From JAASSS01 sp021767745 (GTDB taxonomy: Bacteria > Pseudomonadota > Gammaproteobacteria > UBA5335): a DNA stretch of 64,000 bases. Of this stretch, positions 33,783-42,919 are shown in pieces; positions within the stretch are counted from its first letter, which is position 1; every line of letters begins with the position of its first letter. The position numbers and the translations under genes were made by a program. The notes beneath the pieces were generated by a model, which was not told where the DNA came from, made no database searches, and saw only the letters and a program-made list of their open reading frames with translations. The stretch lies in the NCBI GenBank assembly GCA_034189165.1, contig JAXHVN010000024.1, positions 55,003 through 119,002 of the forward strand, in the 5' to 3' direction.

Positions 33783-35065
33783 GAGGCGCCGGGCTCCAGC
33801 CGGATCTCGACATAGGCCTCGTCACGCAGCTGGCGGACCCACAGCTCGACCTCCTCGGCCATCTTGCGCTCCATCAGCTGGCGCTGGGCCTGGGCACGGC
33901 GCATCTGATCGGTGGCATCCCGCCGGCGACGATCCTGCACCTCGACGACGTGCCAGCCGAAGCGGGTCTCGAACGGCTCGCTCAGCTCGCCGGGTGCCAG
34001 CGCATCCATGGCCTGCTGGAAGGGCGGTACGACTGCGCCGGGCGGCAGCCAGCCGAGATCGCCGCCGCGGCTGGCCGAGGTGGCATCGTCGGAATGCTCG
34101 CGCGCCAGCGCGGCGAAGTCGGCGCCCGCCTGCAGCTCACGATAGACCTGCTCGGCCTCCCGGCGGGCATCGGCCTCGCTGGTCAGCAGATCCGGCTGGA
34201 TGAGGATGTGGCGGGCACGGGTCTCGGTGAGCACCATCGTGCGGCTGCCGCCGCGGGTCTCGGCCAGGCGCAGGATGTGGAAGCCGCTGGGGCTGCGGAT
34301 GATCTCGCTGATCTGCCCTTCCTCGAGCTGCGGCACCAGTTCGGCGAACATGCTGGGGATCTCGTTGCGGCTGCGCCAGCCGAGGTCGCCGCCCTCCAGC
34401 GCCTGCTGCCCGTCCGACTCGCTGGCGGCGATGGTTTCGAAGTCGGCGCCATCCTGCAGCGCCTGCCGTACCCGCTCGGCCTCGGCGCGCCGGCGCTGCA
34501 CCTCCTCGCTCGGGGCGTTCTCCGGTATGGCGATCAGGATCTGCTGCAGCCGGTACTGGGTATCGTCGCCGCTGTCCTCCAGCAGCCCCTCGATCTCGCG
34601 CTCGCTCACGTTGATGCGCCGGCCGACGTCGCGCTGCTGCAGCCGCTCGATCATCAGGTCGCCTGCCAGTCCCTCGCGGAAGGTGGCCGGGCTGATGCCC
34701 TGGGCGGCCAGGGCCTGCAGGAAGCGTTCCGGCGTCTGCCGATTCTGGCCGGCGATGTTGGCGATGGCGGCGTTCACGCGGGCGTCGTCGGCCTCGAGAC
34801 CGGTATCGCGCGCCCGCTGCAGCTGCACTTCGCGCACGATCATGCGCTCGAGCACCTGCCGGCGCAGCACGTCCTCGCCCGGCGTCTGCCGGCCGGAGGC
34901 GGCGATCTGCGCGCGCACGACCTCGACCTGCTCGTCGAGCTCGCTGTCCAGGATCACATCGTCATTGACGACCGCCACCACTCGGTCGAGCAGCTCGGCG
35001 GCCGGCAGCGCCAGCGGCAGCAACAGGCACAGCAGCGCCAGCAGGCGGGAAACGTCAGTCTTCAT
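33779..35065 (-). CDS. surA: periplasmic chaperone and peptidyl-prolyl isomerase SurA
   Basis: 428 residues from the ATG at 35065. Signal peptide 1-22, N-terminal chaperone domain (about 23-165), two parvulin PPIase domains (about 171-268 and 283-378, each with the GGDLGW motif) and a C-terminal helix. It escorts outer-membrane proteins, including LptD encoded just before it, to the BAM complex. The start lies 11 bases inside the lptD 3' end. Confidence 0.95.
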   Translation of the reverse strand: MKTDVSRLLALLCLLLPLALPAAELLDRVVAVVNDDVILDSELDEQVEVVRAQIAASGRQTPGEDVLRRQVLERMIVREVQLQRARDTGLEADDARVNAAIANIAGQNRQTPERFLQALAAQGISPATFREGLAGDLMIERLQQRDVGRRINVSEREIEGLLEDSGDDTQYRLQQILIAIPENAPSEEVQRRRAEAERVRQALQDGADFETIAASESDGQQALEGGDLGWRSRNEIPSMFAELVPQLEEGQISEIIRSPSGFHILRLAETRGGSRTMVLTETRARHILIQPDLLTSEADARREAEQVYRELQAGADFAALAREHSDDATSASRGGDLGWLPPGAVVPPFQQAMDALAPGELSEPFETRFGWHVVEVQDRRRRDATDQMRRAQAQRQLMERKMAEEVELWVRQLRDEAYVEIRLEPGAS

Positions 35066-37316
35066 AGGGAACCAGAATGCTTTGCAGGAGTTGTTCGACA
35101 TCCTCGCCGAGGGCGGCGAAGCCCTTGAGTTCAAGCTGGAAGAACACGCCGAGATTGGCATCGTCGTCCACGTCGCGGATGAAACGCCGCGCCGCCAGCT
35201 GCGCCGACCAGCAGCAGCTTTGATACTCCACGCCGGCCAGCGTCTCAAGATTGCGATCCTCGGCCAGCGAATGGAACCAGCGTCCGACCGCCACCCAGCG
35301 GGCACCGATCGGCCAGGCACCCACCAGGTCCAGCTGCTCGAGATCATCGAGCGTATCGTCGCGCTGGCGGTAGGCGATGTTCAGCAGCCGGCCAGGCCCG
35401 GGTGCGTAGCGCAGGCCGACGATCTGCCGGCCGAATTCCGCGTCTTGCGGATCCCATTTTAGCTCCAGGCGGGCCTGCAGCGTGCGCGACAGGTTACCGC
35501 GCAGCTCGCCGAGCACATCGGAGTAGTCCCGTTCCAGCGGCGCCTCATCGAGCGTCAGCGGGTCGGGCCGCTCCAGATAGAAGCTCTGCCCCACCTGCGC
35601 CGCCAGACGCTCCTCGCCGTTGCGCGGCGAGAGCAGCCGGCTGGCCACGCCGACCGAGACGCGCTGCGCGGGGCTGAACCGGTCGGTGCCGGTGTAGCGA
35701 TTGGGCGTGAACAGGCGCAGGAAGTCGAATTCGGCCAGCCGGGTGTCGAACAGTGGCAGCTCATCCTGCGATCGATCCGGCACGTAGAGCGCGTACAGGC
35801 GCGGCTCCAGGGTCTGGACGAGCCCACCGCCAAGGCGCGTGTCGCGCTCGAAGCGCAGTGCCGAATCGACCGAGGCGTAGGGCAGACTGCGGCTGGGACT
35901 GCCTTCGCTGCCGGTCAGGCTGCTGGACAGGTCGTAGTAGCCGGTGTGCCGCCAGGCCAGACGCGGCTGCAGGTAGCCCCACGGCCGGACCAGTGGCGTG
36001 CTCAGACCGATCTCGCCGTCCGATCGCTGTCCCGCCGAGCTGCCGCTGAGACCGAAGCGCACGGCCTCGGCATAGCCATCCACATGCACCGGGCCGAGCA
36101 GCGGTCGCGCCCGCCGGCTGCCGGCTCGGATCTGCGGCAGGCGGGCGAACGCCTCGACGTCGGGATAGCGGAAGTTGTTCAGGACCTGGAAATCCTGCGC
36201 CCGCAGCGTCACCGCCCAGTCGCTGGAGAGCAGGTCGAGCTCGGCCCGCCGGTCCAGGTAGCGGGAGCTGGTGATCGCCAGTTCCGTGCCGAGGTCGTTG
36301 AGGTAGCGGTCATCGCTGACGGTGGTCGCATCGAGCTGCGCGCGCCAGCGTGGCGTCAGCAGCGTACGGTTGCGCAGGCTCAGCAGGCTGCGCTCCGTGC
36401 CGGTGACCTCGTCGGTCGGCAGCAGCTCGCCGTACAGCACACTTTCGCTGTCGGCCGTGAGCAGCCGGTATTCACCCTGCAACTGCTCGCCGCGCCGGCT
36501 GAGGTAGCGCGGCGTGATGGTCGCATCCTGATTCGGCGCGATGTTCCAGTAGTAGGGCACGGCCAGATCCAGGCCGGCAGTGTCGGACTGGCCGATGCGC
36601 GGGGCGAGGAAACCGGACAGACGCTCGTTGCTGATGGGGAAGGAGAACAGCGGCGTGTAGAGCAGCGGCACGCCCTGGAAACGCAGCTGGGCGTTGCGGG
36701 CGAGCCCCCGGCCGCTGTCGAAGTTCAGGTCGATGCGATCGGCCCGCAGGCGCCAGTCGGTATCCTCGTCCTCGCAGGTCGTGAAGTAGACCTCGCGCAG
36801 CACGCCCCTGGACTCGCCCTGCAGCTCCACCACCGCCGCCTCGCCGCGGCCGCCGCTGTCAGGGAGGAAGAACTCGGTCTGCTCGAACAGGCCGCGTCGC
36901 TCCGGCAGCCGGAACCAGCCGCGGCTGGCGGCGACATCGGCGATCGGGCTGAACAGCTGCACCTCGCCGGCCAGATCGAGGCGTCGATCGGCCGAGAAGC
37001 GCAGCGTATCGGCCCGCAGTGCCAGCGCCTGCTGCTGCAGCAGCACCTCGCCTACGAGCTGGCCCGCGCCACTGCGGTCGAACTCGGCCCGCTCGGCGGA
37101 GGCGACGGCCGGGGCGTCCGCCGCCAGCGGCGGCGGCAGCGCCAGGCGGGCTCCGGCCAGTGGGTTGACCGGCCCGCACACCGGCGCCGCCAGGGCGGGC
37201 AGGCTCAGACCCAGCAGCGACATCAGCGTTAGCCGGCCGAGGATCCGCCTCGCCCCATGGGCTTCGCGGCGGCCACGGCGCCGGGCCGAATGACCGGAAG
37301 CTCGATCCTGTACCAT
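35055..37316 (-). CDS. lptD: LPS-assembly outer-membrane protein LptD
   Basis: 753 residues. After a signal sequence ending ALAA comes a periplasmic jellyroll (about 90-190), then the large beta-barrel. The four cysteines of the LptD disulfide pattern are all present: CGPV near the N-terminus, TTCEDE about residue 180 and the adjacent pair in QSCCWS near the end. It inserts LPS into the outer leaflet with LptE. The start is uncertain. The ATG at 37316 gives a long Arg-rich signal, while an ATG at 37223 leaves only 12 hydrophobic residues. A GATAAT -10-like hexamer at 37325-37330 sits very close to the first. Confidence 0.93.
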   Translation of the reverse strand: MVQDRASGHSARRRGRREAHGARRILGRLTLMSLLGLSLPALAAPVCGPVNPLAGARLALPPPLAADAPAVASAERAEFDRSGAGQLVGEVLLQQQALALRADTLRFSADRRLDLAGEVQLFSPIADVAASRGWFRLPERRGLFEQTEFFLPDSGGRGEAAVVELQGESRGVLREVYFTTCEDEDTDWRLRADRIDLNFDSGRGLARNAQLRFQGVPLLYTPLFSFPISNERLSGFLAPRIGQSDTAGLDLAVPYYWNIAPNQDATITPRYLSRRGEQLQGEYRLLTADSESVLYGELLPTDEVTGTERSLLSLRNRTLLTPRWRAQLDATTVSDDRYLNDLGTELAITSSRYLDRRAELDLLSSDWAVTLRAQDFQVLNNFRYPDVEAFARLPQIRAGSRRARPLLGPVHVDGYAEAVRFGLSGSSAGQRSDGEIGLSTPLVRPWGYLQPRLAWRHTGYYDLSSSLTGSEGSPSRSLPYASVDSALRFERDTRLGGGLVQTLEPRLYALYVPDRSQDELPLFDTRLAEFDFLRLFTPNRYTGTDRFSPAQRVSVGVASRLLSPRNGEERLAAQVGQSFYLERPDPLTLDEAPLERDYSDVLGELRGNLSRTLQARLELKWDPQDAEFGRQIVGLRYAPGPGRLLNIAYRQRDDTLDDLEQLDLVGAWPIGARWVAVGRWFHSLAEDRNLETLAGVEYQSCCWSAQLAARRFIRDVDDDANLGVFFQLELKGFAALGEDVEQLLQSILVPYED

Positions 37317-37380
37317 GCCGGCGGATTATCAGGTAGGGCGGGTGCTGCCGCAGCTTACCAGCCGCCGATCGGAGCGCAAC

Positions 37381-38367
37381 GTGAATTCTCCCGTCGATGC
37401 CCGCGCCGCGGCGCTTGCCGCCTGGCTCGCGCAGCAGGACCTGGCCGATGCGCAGGTCTCCCTGCTGGCTGCCGATGCCAGCTTCCGGCGCTACTTCCGG
37501 GCCCGCAGGCCGGACGGCCAATCCTTCGTGGTGATGGATGCGCCGCCGGCGAAAGAATCATGTGAGGCCTTCGTGCGGGTCGCCGAGTTGCTGGCGCAGG
37601 CCGACATTCCCGCCCCGCGGGTGCTGGTCGCCGACGAGGCGGCCGGATTTCTGCTGCTGACCGATCTGGGCGACGAATCCTACCTGCAGGCGCTGGCCGA
37701 TCCCGCGCGTGCCGAGATCCTGATGGGCGCCGCCATCGATCTGCTCGTGCGCTGGCAGATGGCGAGCCGCCCGGGCGTGCTGCCGCCCTACGGCGAGGCC
37801 CTGCTGAGCCGGGAGCTCGAGCTGTTTCCGGAGTGGTATGTCGGCGTGCATCTGGGGCAGACGCCCGATGCCCGCTGGTGGGCTCGTTGGCGCAGCCTGT
37901 CGCGGCGGCTGATCGACAACGCCCTCGAGCAGCCGCAGGTGTTCGTGCACCGCGACTACATGCCCCGCAACCTGATGGTCCATGCCGGCGGGCCGGCGGT
38001 CATCGACTTCCAGGATGCGGTCTGCGGGCCGGTGAGCTACGACGTGGTGTCCTTGTTTCGCGATGCCTTCCTCAGCTGGGAGGAGCCGCGGGTGCGCCAG
38101 TGGATGGCCCGTTACCGGCGCAGTGCGGCGCAGGCCGGGCTGGCGTTGCCGGCGGCGGCGACGTTCGCGCAGCAGGCCGACCTCATGGGCGTCCAGCGTC
38201 ATCTGAAGGTGCTGGGGATCTTCGCCCGGCTGCACTACCGCGACCACAAGTCGCACTATCTCGCCGAGACGCCGCGCTTCCTGCGTTACCTGCACGAGGC
38301 CGAGCGGCGCCAGCCGGCGCTCGCGGAGCTGGCGCCGCTGCTGGCGGCGCTGCCCGCGCCGCGATGA
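37381..38367 (+). CDS. amgK: MurNAc/GlcNAc anomeric kinase
   Basis: 328 residues of the aminoglycoside-phosphotransferase-like kinase fold. Brenner motif HRDYMPRN (residues 190-197) and metal-binding DFQD (209-212). Next to a MurU nucleotidyltransferase and divergent from lptD, this is the AmgK arrangement described in Pseudomonas. It phosphorylates MurNAc at C1 for cell-wall recycling without MurQ. The GTG at 37381 has GGAG six bases upstream; an ATG at 37315 without a ribosome site would overlap the lptD start. The function is inferred from homology and context. Confidence 0.88.
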   Translation: MNSPVDARAAALAAWLAQQDLADAQVSLLAADASFRRYFRARRPDGQSFVVMDAPPAKESCEAFVRVAELLAQADIPAPRVLVADEAAGFLLLTDLGDESYLQALADPARAEILMGAAIDLLVRWQMASRPGVLPPYGEALLSRELELFPEWYVGVHLGQTPDARWWARWRSLSRRLIDNALEQPQVFVHRDYMPRNLMVHAGGPAVIDFQDAVCGPVSYDVVSLFRDAFLSWEEPRVRQWMARYRRSAAQAGLALPAAATFAQQADLMGVQRHLKVLGIFARLHYRDHKSHYLAETPRFLRYLHEAERRQPALAELAPLLAALPAPR

Positions 38368-39038
38368 GGGCGCCGCAGCGGGCGATGATCCTGGCCGCCG
38401 GCCGCGGCGAGCGCATGCGTCCGCTCACCGACAGTCGGCCCAAGCCGCTGCTCGAAGTCGGTGGCCGCAGCCTGATCGAACATCACCTCGACCGGCTGGC
38501 GGCGGCGGGCTTCACGGATGTCGTGATCAACCACGCCTGGCTCGGCGCCCAGATCGAGGCGGCGCTGGGGGATGGGCGCCGCTATGGCGTGCGCCTGCGC
38601 TATTCGCCGGAGGTGGCCGGCGGGCTGGAGACCGGCGGCGGGATCTTCCAGGCGCTGCCGCTGCTCGGTGCCATGCCGTTCCTGGTGGTCAACGGCGATA
38701 CCTGGCTCGATCACCCGCTGCGCGGCCTCGGCCTGGCGGCCGGCGACCTCGCCCATCTGGTGCTGGTGGACAACCCGCCGCATCATGCGGCCGGCGATTT
38801 CCGGCTGCGGGCCGGACGCGTGCTGGCGGCGCCGCCGGCGCTGACCTTCAGCGGGCTCGGCGTCTATGATCCGGCGCTGTTCGCCGGCTGCCGCCCGGGG
38901 CGCTTCCCGCTCGCGCCGCTGTTGCGCGAGGCGATGGCGGCAGGCCGGGTCAGTGGCGAGCATCATCGCGGTGCCTGGACCGACGTCGGCACACCGGCGC
39001 GACTGGCGGCGCTGCAGGCGCGGTTGAGCGGCGCCTAG
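38364..39038 (+). CDS. murU: MurNAc-1-phosphate uridylyltransferase
   Basis: 224 residues. The nucleotidyltransferase signature AMILAAGRGERMRPLTDSRPKPLLEVGG is complete; VNGDTWLDHPL holds the metal-binding Asp. With AmgK it converts recycled MurNAc to UDP-MurNAc, bypassing GlmU/MurA and hence the fosfomycin target. The ATG overlaps the amgK stop (ATGA). Its stop is shared with lipB in a convergent CTAG. Confidence 0.88.
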   Translation: MRAPQRAMILAAGRGERMRPLTDSRPKPLLEVGGRSLIEHHLDRLAAAGFTDVVINHAWLGAQIEAALGDGRRYGVRLRYSPEVAGGLETGGGIFQALPLLGAMPFLVVNGDTWLDHPLRGLGLAAGDLAHLVLVDNPPHHAAGDFRLRAGRVLAAPPALTFSGLGVYDPALFAGCRPGRFPLAPLLREAMAAGRVSGEHHRGAWTDVGTPARLAALQARLSGA

Positions 39039-39700
39039 GGCGCCGGCGCCGGCAGCCCGAGGCGCGCGATCAGGGCCTGCAGCAGTGCCTCGCACACCGC
39101 CTCCGGCGTGACCGGCAGGGCGCTCGCCTCGCGCAGCTGGGTCACCGCCAGCCCCGGGTAGCCGCAGGGATTGATCCGGCCGAACGGCTCCAGATCCATG
39201 GCCACGTTCAGCGCCAGCCCGTGATAGCTGCAGCCGCGCCGCACCCGCAGGCCGAGCGCGGCGATCTTCGCCTCGCCGACGTAGACGCCGGGCGCCTCGC
39301 GTCGCGCACGCGCGACGACGCCGTAGCCGTCGAGGATGTCGATCACAGCCTGCTCCAGCGCCGAGACCAACTCACGCACGCCGAGCCGCAGGCGGCGCAA
39401 GTCCAGCAGCGGGTAGATCACGAGCTGGCCGGGGCCGTGGTAGGTGACGTGGCCGCCGCGGTCGATCTGCACGACGGGGATCGTGCCCGGAGCCAGCAGG
39501 TGCTCGCGCCGGCCCTGCTGGCCGAGTGTGAACACCGGCGGATGCGACAGCGCCCACAGCTCGTCGGGCGTCGCCGGCGTGCGCGTGTCGGTGAAGGCCT
39601 GCATCCGCCGCCAGGTGGGTTCGTAGGGCACCAGCCCGAGCCGGCGTACGCGGGGGGTGGGCAGCGCGGCGCGGCTGGGGCGGGGCCCCGGCGGGTTCAC
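39035..39700 (-). CDS. lipB: octanoyl-[acyl-carrier-protein]:protein octanoyltransferase
   Basis: 221 residues. Catalytic Cys179 in RINPCGYPGLAVTQL and Lys145 in GEAKIAALGLRVRRG; RGGHVTYHGPGQLVIYPLLDL is the family signature. It moves octanoate from ACP to lipoyl domains. The GTG start at 39700 overlaps the ybeD stop (GTGA). No lipA is in the window. Last gene of the long mreB-lipB run. Confidence 0.95.
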   Translation of the reverse strand: MNPPGPRPSRAALPTPRVRRLGLVPYEPTWRRMQAFTDTRTPATPDELWALSHPPVFTLGQQGRREHLLAPGTIPVVQIDRGGHVTYHGPGQLVIYPLLDLRRLRLGVRELVSALEQAVIDILDGYGVVARARREAPGVYVGEAKIAALGLRVRRGCSYHGLALNVAMDLEPFGRINPCGYPGLAVTQLREASALPVTPEAVCEALLQALIARLGLPAPAP

Positions 39701-39978
39701 AGCGCCACCAGCACCTGCGCGTCGGCGGACAGATCCTCGTAGATCGCGTCGAGCTGCGCCTGGCTGTGGGCGCGGATGGTCAGTGTCACGCCGATGTAGC
39801 GCCCGTTGCGGCTCGGCCTGACCCGCACTTCCAGCAGGTCTTCGTGCTCCACGTGCGGATCGACCAGCCGCTCCACGTGCTGGCGGAACGGTTGCTGGCC
39901 CGCCTGGGCGGCGCCCATCGCCTTGATCGGGAAGTCGCACGGAAACTCGATCAGTGGGGCTTTTTCCACTGCGTTCAC
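39697..39978 (-). CDS. ybeD: DUF493 (YbeD/UPF0250) family protein
   Basis: 93 residues with an ACT-like small regulator fold. LIEFPCDFPIKAMG near the N-terminus and VTLTIRAHSQAQLDAIYEDLSADAQVLVAL at the end are family-typical. Its gene commonly sits between dacA and lipB, as here; the molecular role is unknown. The GTG at 39978 overlaps the dat stop (GTGA). Confidence 0.92.
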   Translation of the reverse strand: MNAVEKAPLIEFPCDFPIKAMGAAQAGQQPFRQHVERLVDPHVEHEDLLEVRVRPSRNGRYIGVTLTIRAHSQAQLDAIYEDLSADAQVLVAL

Positions 39979-40853
39979 CTCGGTTTTCCCGCCGCGACCT
40001 GGCGGCGGAAGTCGTCGATATGGGCCTGCCAGAGGCCGTGCAGCCGATGCCACAGACGCCCCGGCACGCCGGTGCCGATCGCCTGTCCGTCCAGCCGCGT
40101 GACGGGCAGGACGCCACGGGTGGTGCTGGTTACCCAGATTTCCTCGGCGCCTTCCAGCATCGCCTGCGTCAGCGGCTGTTCGCCGACGTCGATGCCGCTG
40201 CGGCGGGCCAGGGTGATGAGCTCATCGCGCGTCACGCCGTGCAGGATGTGGGCGTCGGCCGGCGGCGTCAGCACCTTGCCCTCGCGGACCACGAAGACAT
40301 TGCTGGCCGCGCCCTCGGTGAGCTGACCGTCGCGCAGCAGCAGGCACTCGCTCGCGTTGGCGGCGCTCGCCGCCCCGCGCAGCAGCACGTTCGGCAACAG
40401 GGCGATCGACTTGATGTCGCAGCGTGCCCAGCGCGGGTCGGGCCGGGTGATCGCGGCGAGGCCTTCGGTGAGCACCTGCGCCGGGGTGGCCGGCAGTGCG
40501 CCGGTCAGCAGGAAGACGGTCGGTACCGGCGCGGCGGGCGGCGCGTGGTCACGCCGCGGCTGGACCCCGCGGGTGACCTGCAGGTAGATCGACAGGTCCC
40601 CCCCGCCGCTGCGCGCGATGGCCTCCTCGAGCAACGCCGTCCAGGCCGGCGCGGTCAGCGGATTGGCCAGTTCGATGCCGTCCAGACTGCGTTGCAGGCG
40701 CTCCAGGTGAGGCGCCAGCGCGAACGGCGCGCCATCGAAGGCGCAGATCACCTCATAGACGCCGTCGGCGAACAGGAACCCGCGATCCAGCGGCGAGATC
40801 CGCAGCGCCTCGGGGGCCGCCCAGTCGCCGTTCAGGTAGCCCGTCGGTGTCAT
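39975..40853 (-). CDS. dat: D-amino-acid aminotransferase (class IV PLP fold)
   Basis: 292 residues. Schiff-base Lys148 in CDIKSIALLPNVL; YLNGDWAAPEALRISPLDRGFLFADGVYEV is the class-IV opening; EGAASNVFVV and TTRGVLPV bind the cofactor phosphate. It should interconvert D-alanine and 2-oxoglutarate with pyruvate and D-glutamate. Branched-chain aminotransferase or aminodeoxychorismate lyase are alternatives in this fold, but position between dacA and ybeD matches the Dat-like genes of related genomes. It starts ten bases after dacA. Confidence 0.88.
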   Translation of the reverse strand: MTPTGYLNGDWAAPEALRISPLDRGFLFADGVYEVICAFDGAPFALAPHLERLQRSLDGIELANPLTAPAWTALLEEAIARSGGGDLSIYLQVTRGVQPRRDHAPPAAPVPTVFLLTGALPATPAQVLTEGLAAITRPDPRWARCDIKSIALLPNVLLRGAASAANASECLLLRDGQLTEGAASNVFVVREGKVLTPPADAHILHGVTRDELITLARRSGIDVGEQPLTQAMLEGAEEIWVTSTTRGVLPVTRLDGQAIGTGVPGRLWHRLHGLWQAHIDDFRRQVAAGKPR

Positions 40854-40863
40854 GGGCGTGCGG

Positions 40864-42012
40864 CTACTCCTGCCACCACAGGCTGACCCAGTCGCTCATC
40901 GAGCGCCACCAGCCCCCTTCACCCACCTCGCGCAGCGGGTAGAGCGGCGCCTGCGCCAGCAGCGTGTCGTCCAGCTCCACCCGGGCGGTGCCCACCGCGC
41001 GCTCGGTTGACAGCGGTGCCTGCAGCGATTCCTCCAGGCTGACGTAGCCGTTGAGATCATCGTAGCGCCCGCGCGGCACGGTCACGTGGAAATCGCGGCG
41101 CACGCCGAGCGGCACTTCGGTGACGTCGCCATAGTAGACCCGCGTCTGGGTGATCGGCTGGCCGGCCTCATACAGCTTGTAGGTGCGGAAGAAGCGGAAG
41201 CCGTAGTTCAGCAGCGTCTGCGTCGCCGCGGCCCGGGCACTCTCGCTGTCGGTCTTCATGACCACGCTGATCAGGCGCATGTCCTCGCGCTTGGCGGAGG
41301 CCGCCAGGCAGTAACCGGCGGCTTCGGTGTGGCCGGTCTTGAGGCCATCGACGCTCTCGTCCCGCCACAGCAGGGCATTGCGGTTCGGCTGGTCGATGCC
41401 GTTGTAGCTGAAGCGCTTGATGGCATACCACGCGTAGTAGTCGGGGAACTCGCGGATGAGCGCGCGGGAGAGCTTCGCCATGTCCAGCGCGGAGACGTAA
41501 TGCCCGTCCTGCGGCAGGCCGGTGGCGTTGCGGAACTGGCTGTGCTGCAGGCCGAGCTGCTCGGCGTGGAAGTTCATCAGCTCCGCGAACGCGTCCTCGC
41601 TGCCGGCCACGTGTTCGGCCAGCGCCACGCTCGCGTCGTTGCCCGACTGCACGATCATGCCCTTGAGCAGGACCTCCACCGGCACTCGCTCGTTCACCTC
41701 GACGAACGAGCGCGAGCCGGGCATGCGCCAGGCGCGCTCACTGATCCGCACTTCGTCGGCGAGGCTGACCTGGCCGTCTTCCAGCTGCTTGAACACCACG
41801 TAGGAGGTCATCAGCTTGGTGATGCTGGCCGGGTCGAGCTCGAGGTCCGGATTGCGGCTGGCGATGATCTGGCCGCTGTCGTAGTCCATCAGCACGTAGC
41901 TTTCGGCGGCGATCTGCGGGGCGGCGGGCGTGGGCGTCTGCTGCGCCAGCGCCGTTCCGGCGATGAGCAGCATCAGCACGCCGATCAGGCGTAGGGAGAG
42001 CTTTGGGATCAT
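40864..42012 (-). CDS. dacA: D-alanyl-D-alanine carboxypeptidase (PBP5/6 type)
   Basis: 382 residues. Signal peptide 1-23. Penicillin-binding motifs: SITK (Ser63, Lys66), SGN (123-125) and KTG (225-227). A C-terminal beta domain follows, and the end GWWRSMSDWVSLWW is an amphipathic membrane anchor. It removes the terminal D-Ala from pentapeptide stems, limiting cross-linking. The released D-Ala is a substrate for the Dat enzyme encoded next. Confidence 0.95.
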   Translation of the reverse strand: MIPKLSLRLIGVLMLLIAGTALAQQTPTPAAPQIAAESYVLMDYDSGQIIASRNPDLELDPASITKLMTSYVVFKQLEDGQVSLADEVRISERAWRMPGSRSFVEVNERVPVEVLLKGMIVQSGNDASVALAEHVAGSEDAFAELMNFHAEQLGLQHSQFRNATGLPQDGHYVSALDMAKLSRALIREFPDYYAWYAIKRFSYNGIDQPNRNALLWRDESVDGLKTGHTEAAGYCLAASAKREDMRLISVVMKTDSESARAAATQTLLNYGFRFFRTYKLYEAGQPITQTRVYYGDVTEVPLGVRRDFHVTVPRGRYDDLNGYVSLEESLQAPLSTERAVGTARVELDDTLLAQAPLYPLREVGEGGWWRSMSDWVSLWWQE

Positions 42013-42094
42013 CGGGCTGGCGACATGCCGGTTGCGGGTAGATCGGCCATTCTAGCGGCTGTCCCTGCGGCGGCAAGCCGCCGCGATTCCCGGC

Positions 42095-42919
42095 TCACAG
42101 GCCGGCTGCGGCGGCACGATCGGCGTAGCGCGAGGCGGCGCTGGCCAGCGCCTCGGGGGTGGCGTAGGGGCCGAGACGGACGATGTGCATCGCCGTCCGC
42201 CCGCGCCGCTCGCGGGCGACGTGCACGGGGCCGAGCCCGGCCAGCAGCAGGCGCTGGCGCAGCAGCTCGGCGTTGTCCTGGGCGGCGAAGGCGCCGACCT
42301 GCAGCCACAGCGGGCCATCCGTCACGGCTCTGGCCGGCACTGCCGGGGCGGTGGCCAGGGCGCCGCCCCGCGCCGGCGTGATCGCCTGCACCTCCACCCG
42401 CGCGGTGCCCTGGTCGAGCACGCCGAGCTTTGCCGCGGCCGCCCAGGACAGGTCCAGGATACGGTCGTGATGGAACGGTCCGCGATCGTTGATGCGCACG
42501 ATCAGGTTGCGCCCGTTGTCGAGGTTCGTAACGCGGGCGAAGGTCGGCAGCGGCAGCTCGCGATGCGCCGCCGTCAGCGCGAACATGTCGAACGGCTCGC
42601 CGCTGGAGGTGCGCTGGCCGTGGAACTTGCGGCCATACCAGGATGCCTTGCCGCGGGCGCGATAGCCGGCGGCGCTCGGCAGCGTGCGGTAGGTCTTGCC
42701 GAGCACCGTGTAGCTGGCGGGATTGCCGTAGCGGCTGGGCGCCTCCCAGCGGGGCACCGGCTCGACGATCGAATCCAGCGGCGGCACATCCCGCGGGCGC
42801 GGCGGGCCGTCCCTCGACGGCGGGCCGGCGCAGCCGGCGAGGTAGGCTGCTGCGAGCAGCAGCAACCAGCGCCGCAGCAAGCGCCACCGCGTGCAGCCGG
42901 CGTCAGCCGCTGGCGGCAT
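42095..42919 (-). CDS. rlpA: septal lytic transglycosylase RlpA, lipoprotein
   Basis: 274 residues. Lipobox LAGC (Cys30). Double-psi beta-barrel (about 85-180: GKASWYGRKFHGQRTSSGEPFD, VRINDRGPFHHDRILDLS) with the catalytic-site Asp. SPOR domain at about 200-270 (LWLQVGAFAAQDNAELL) that binds denuded glycan at the septum. It cleaves stem-peptide-free strands in Pseudomonas. The ATG at 42919 overlaps the mltB end by 17 bases; an in-frame TTG precedes it directly. Confidence 0.93.
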   Translation of the reverse strand: MPPAADAGCTRWRLLRRWLLLLAAAYLAGCAGPPSRDGPPRPRDVPPLDSIVEPVPRWEAPSRYGNPASYTVLGKTYRTLPSAAGYRARGKASWYGRKFHGQRTSSGEPFDMFALTAAHRELPLPTFARVTNLDNGRNLIVRINDRGPFHHDRILDLSWAAAAKLGVLDQGTARVEVQAITPARGGALATAPAVPARAVTDGPLWLQVGAFAAQDNAELLRQRLLLAGLGPVHVARERRGRTAMHIVRLGPYATPEALASAASRYADRAAAAGL

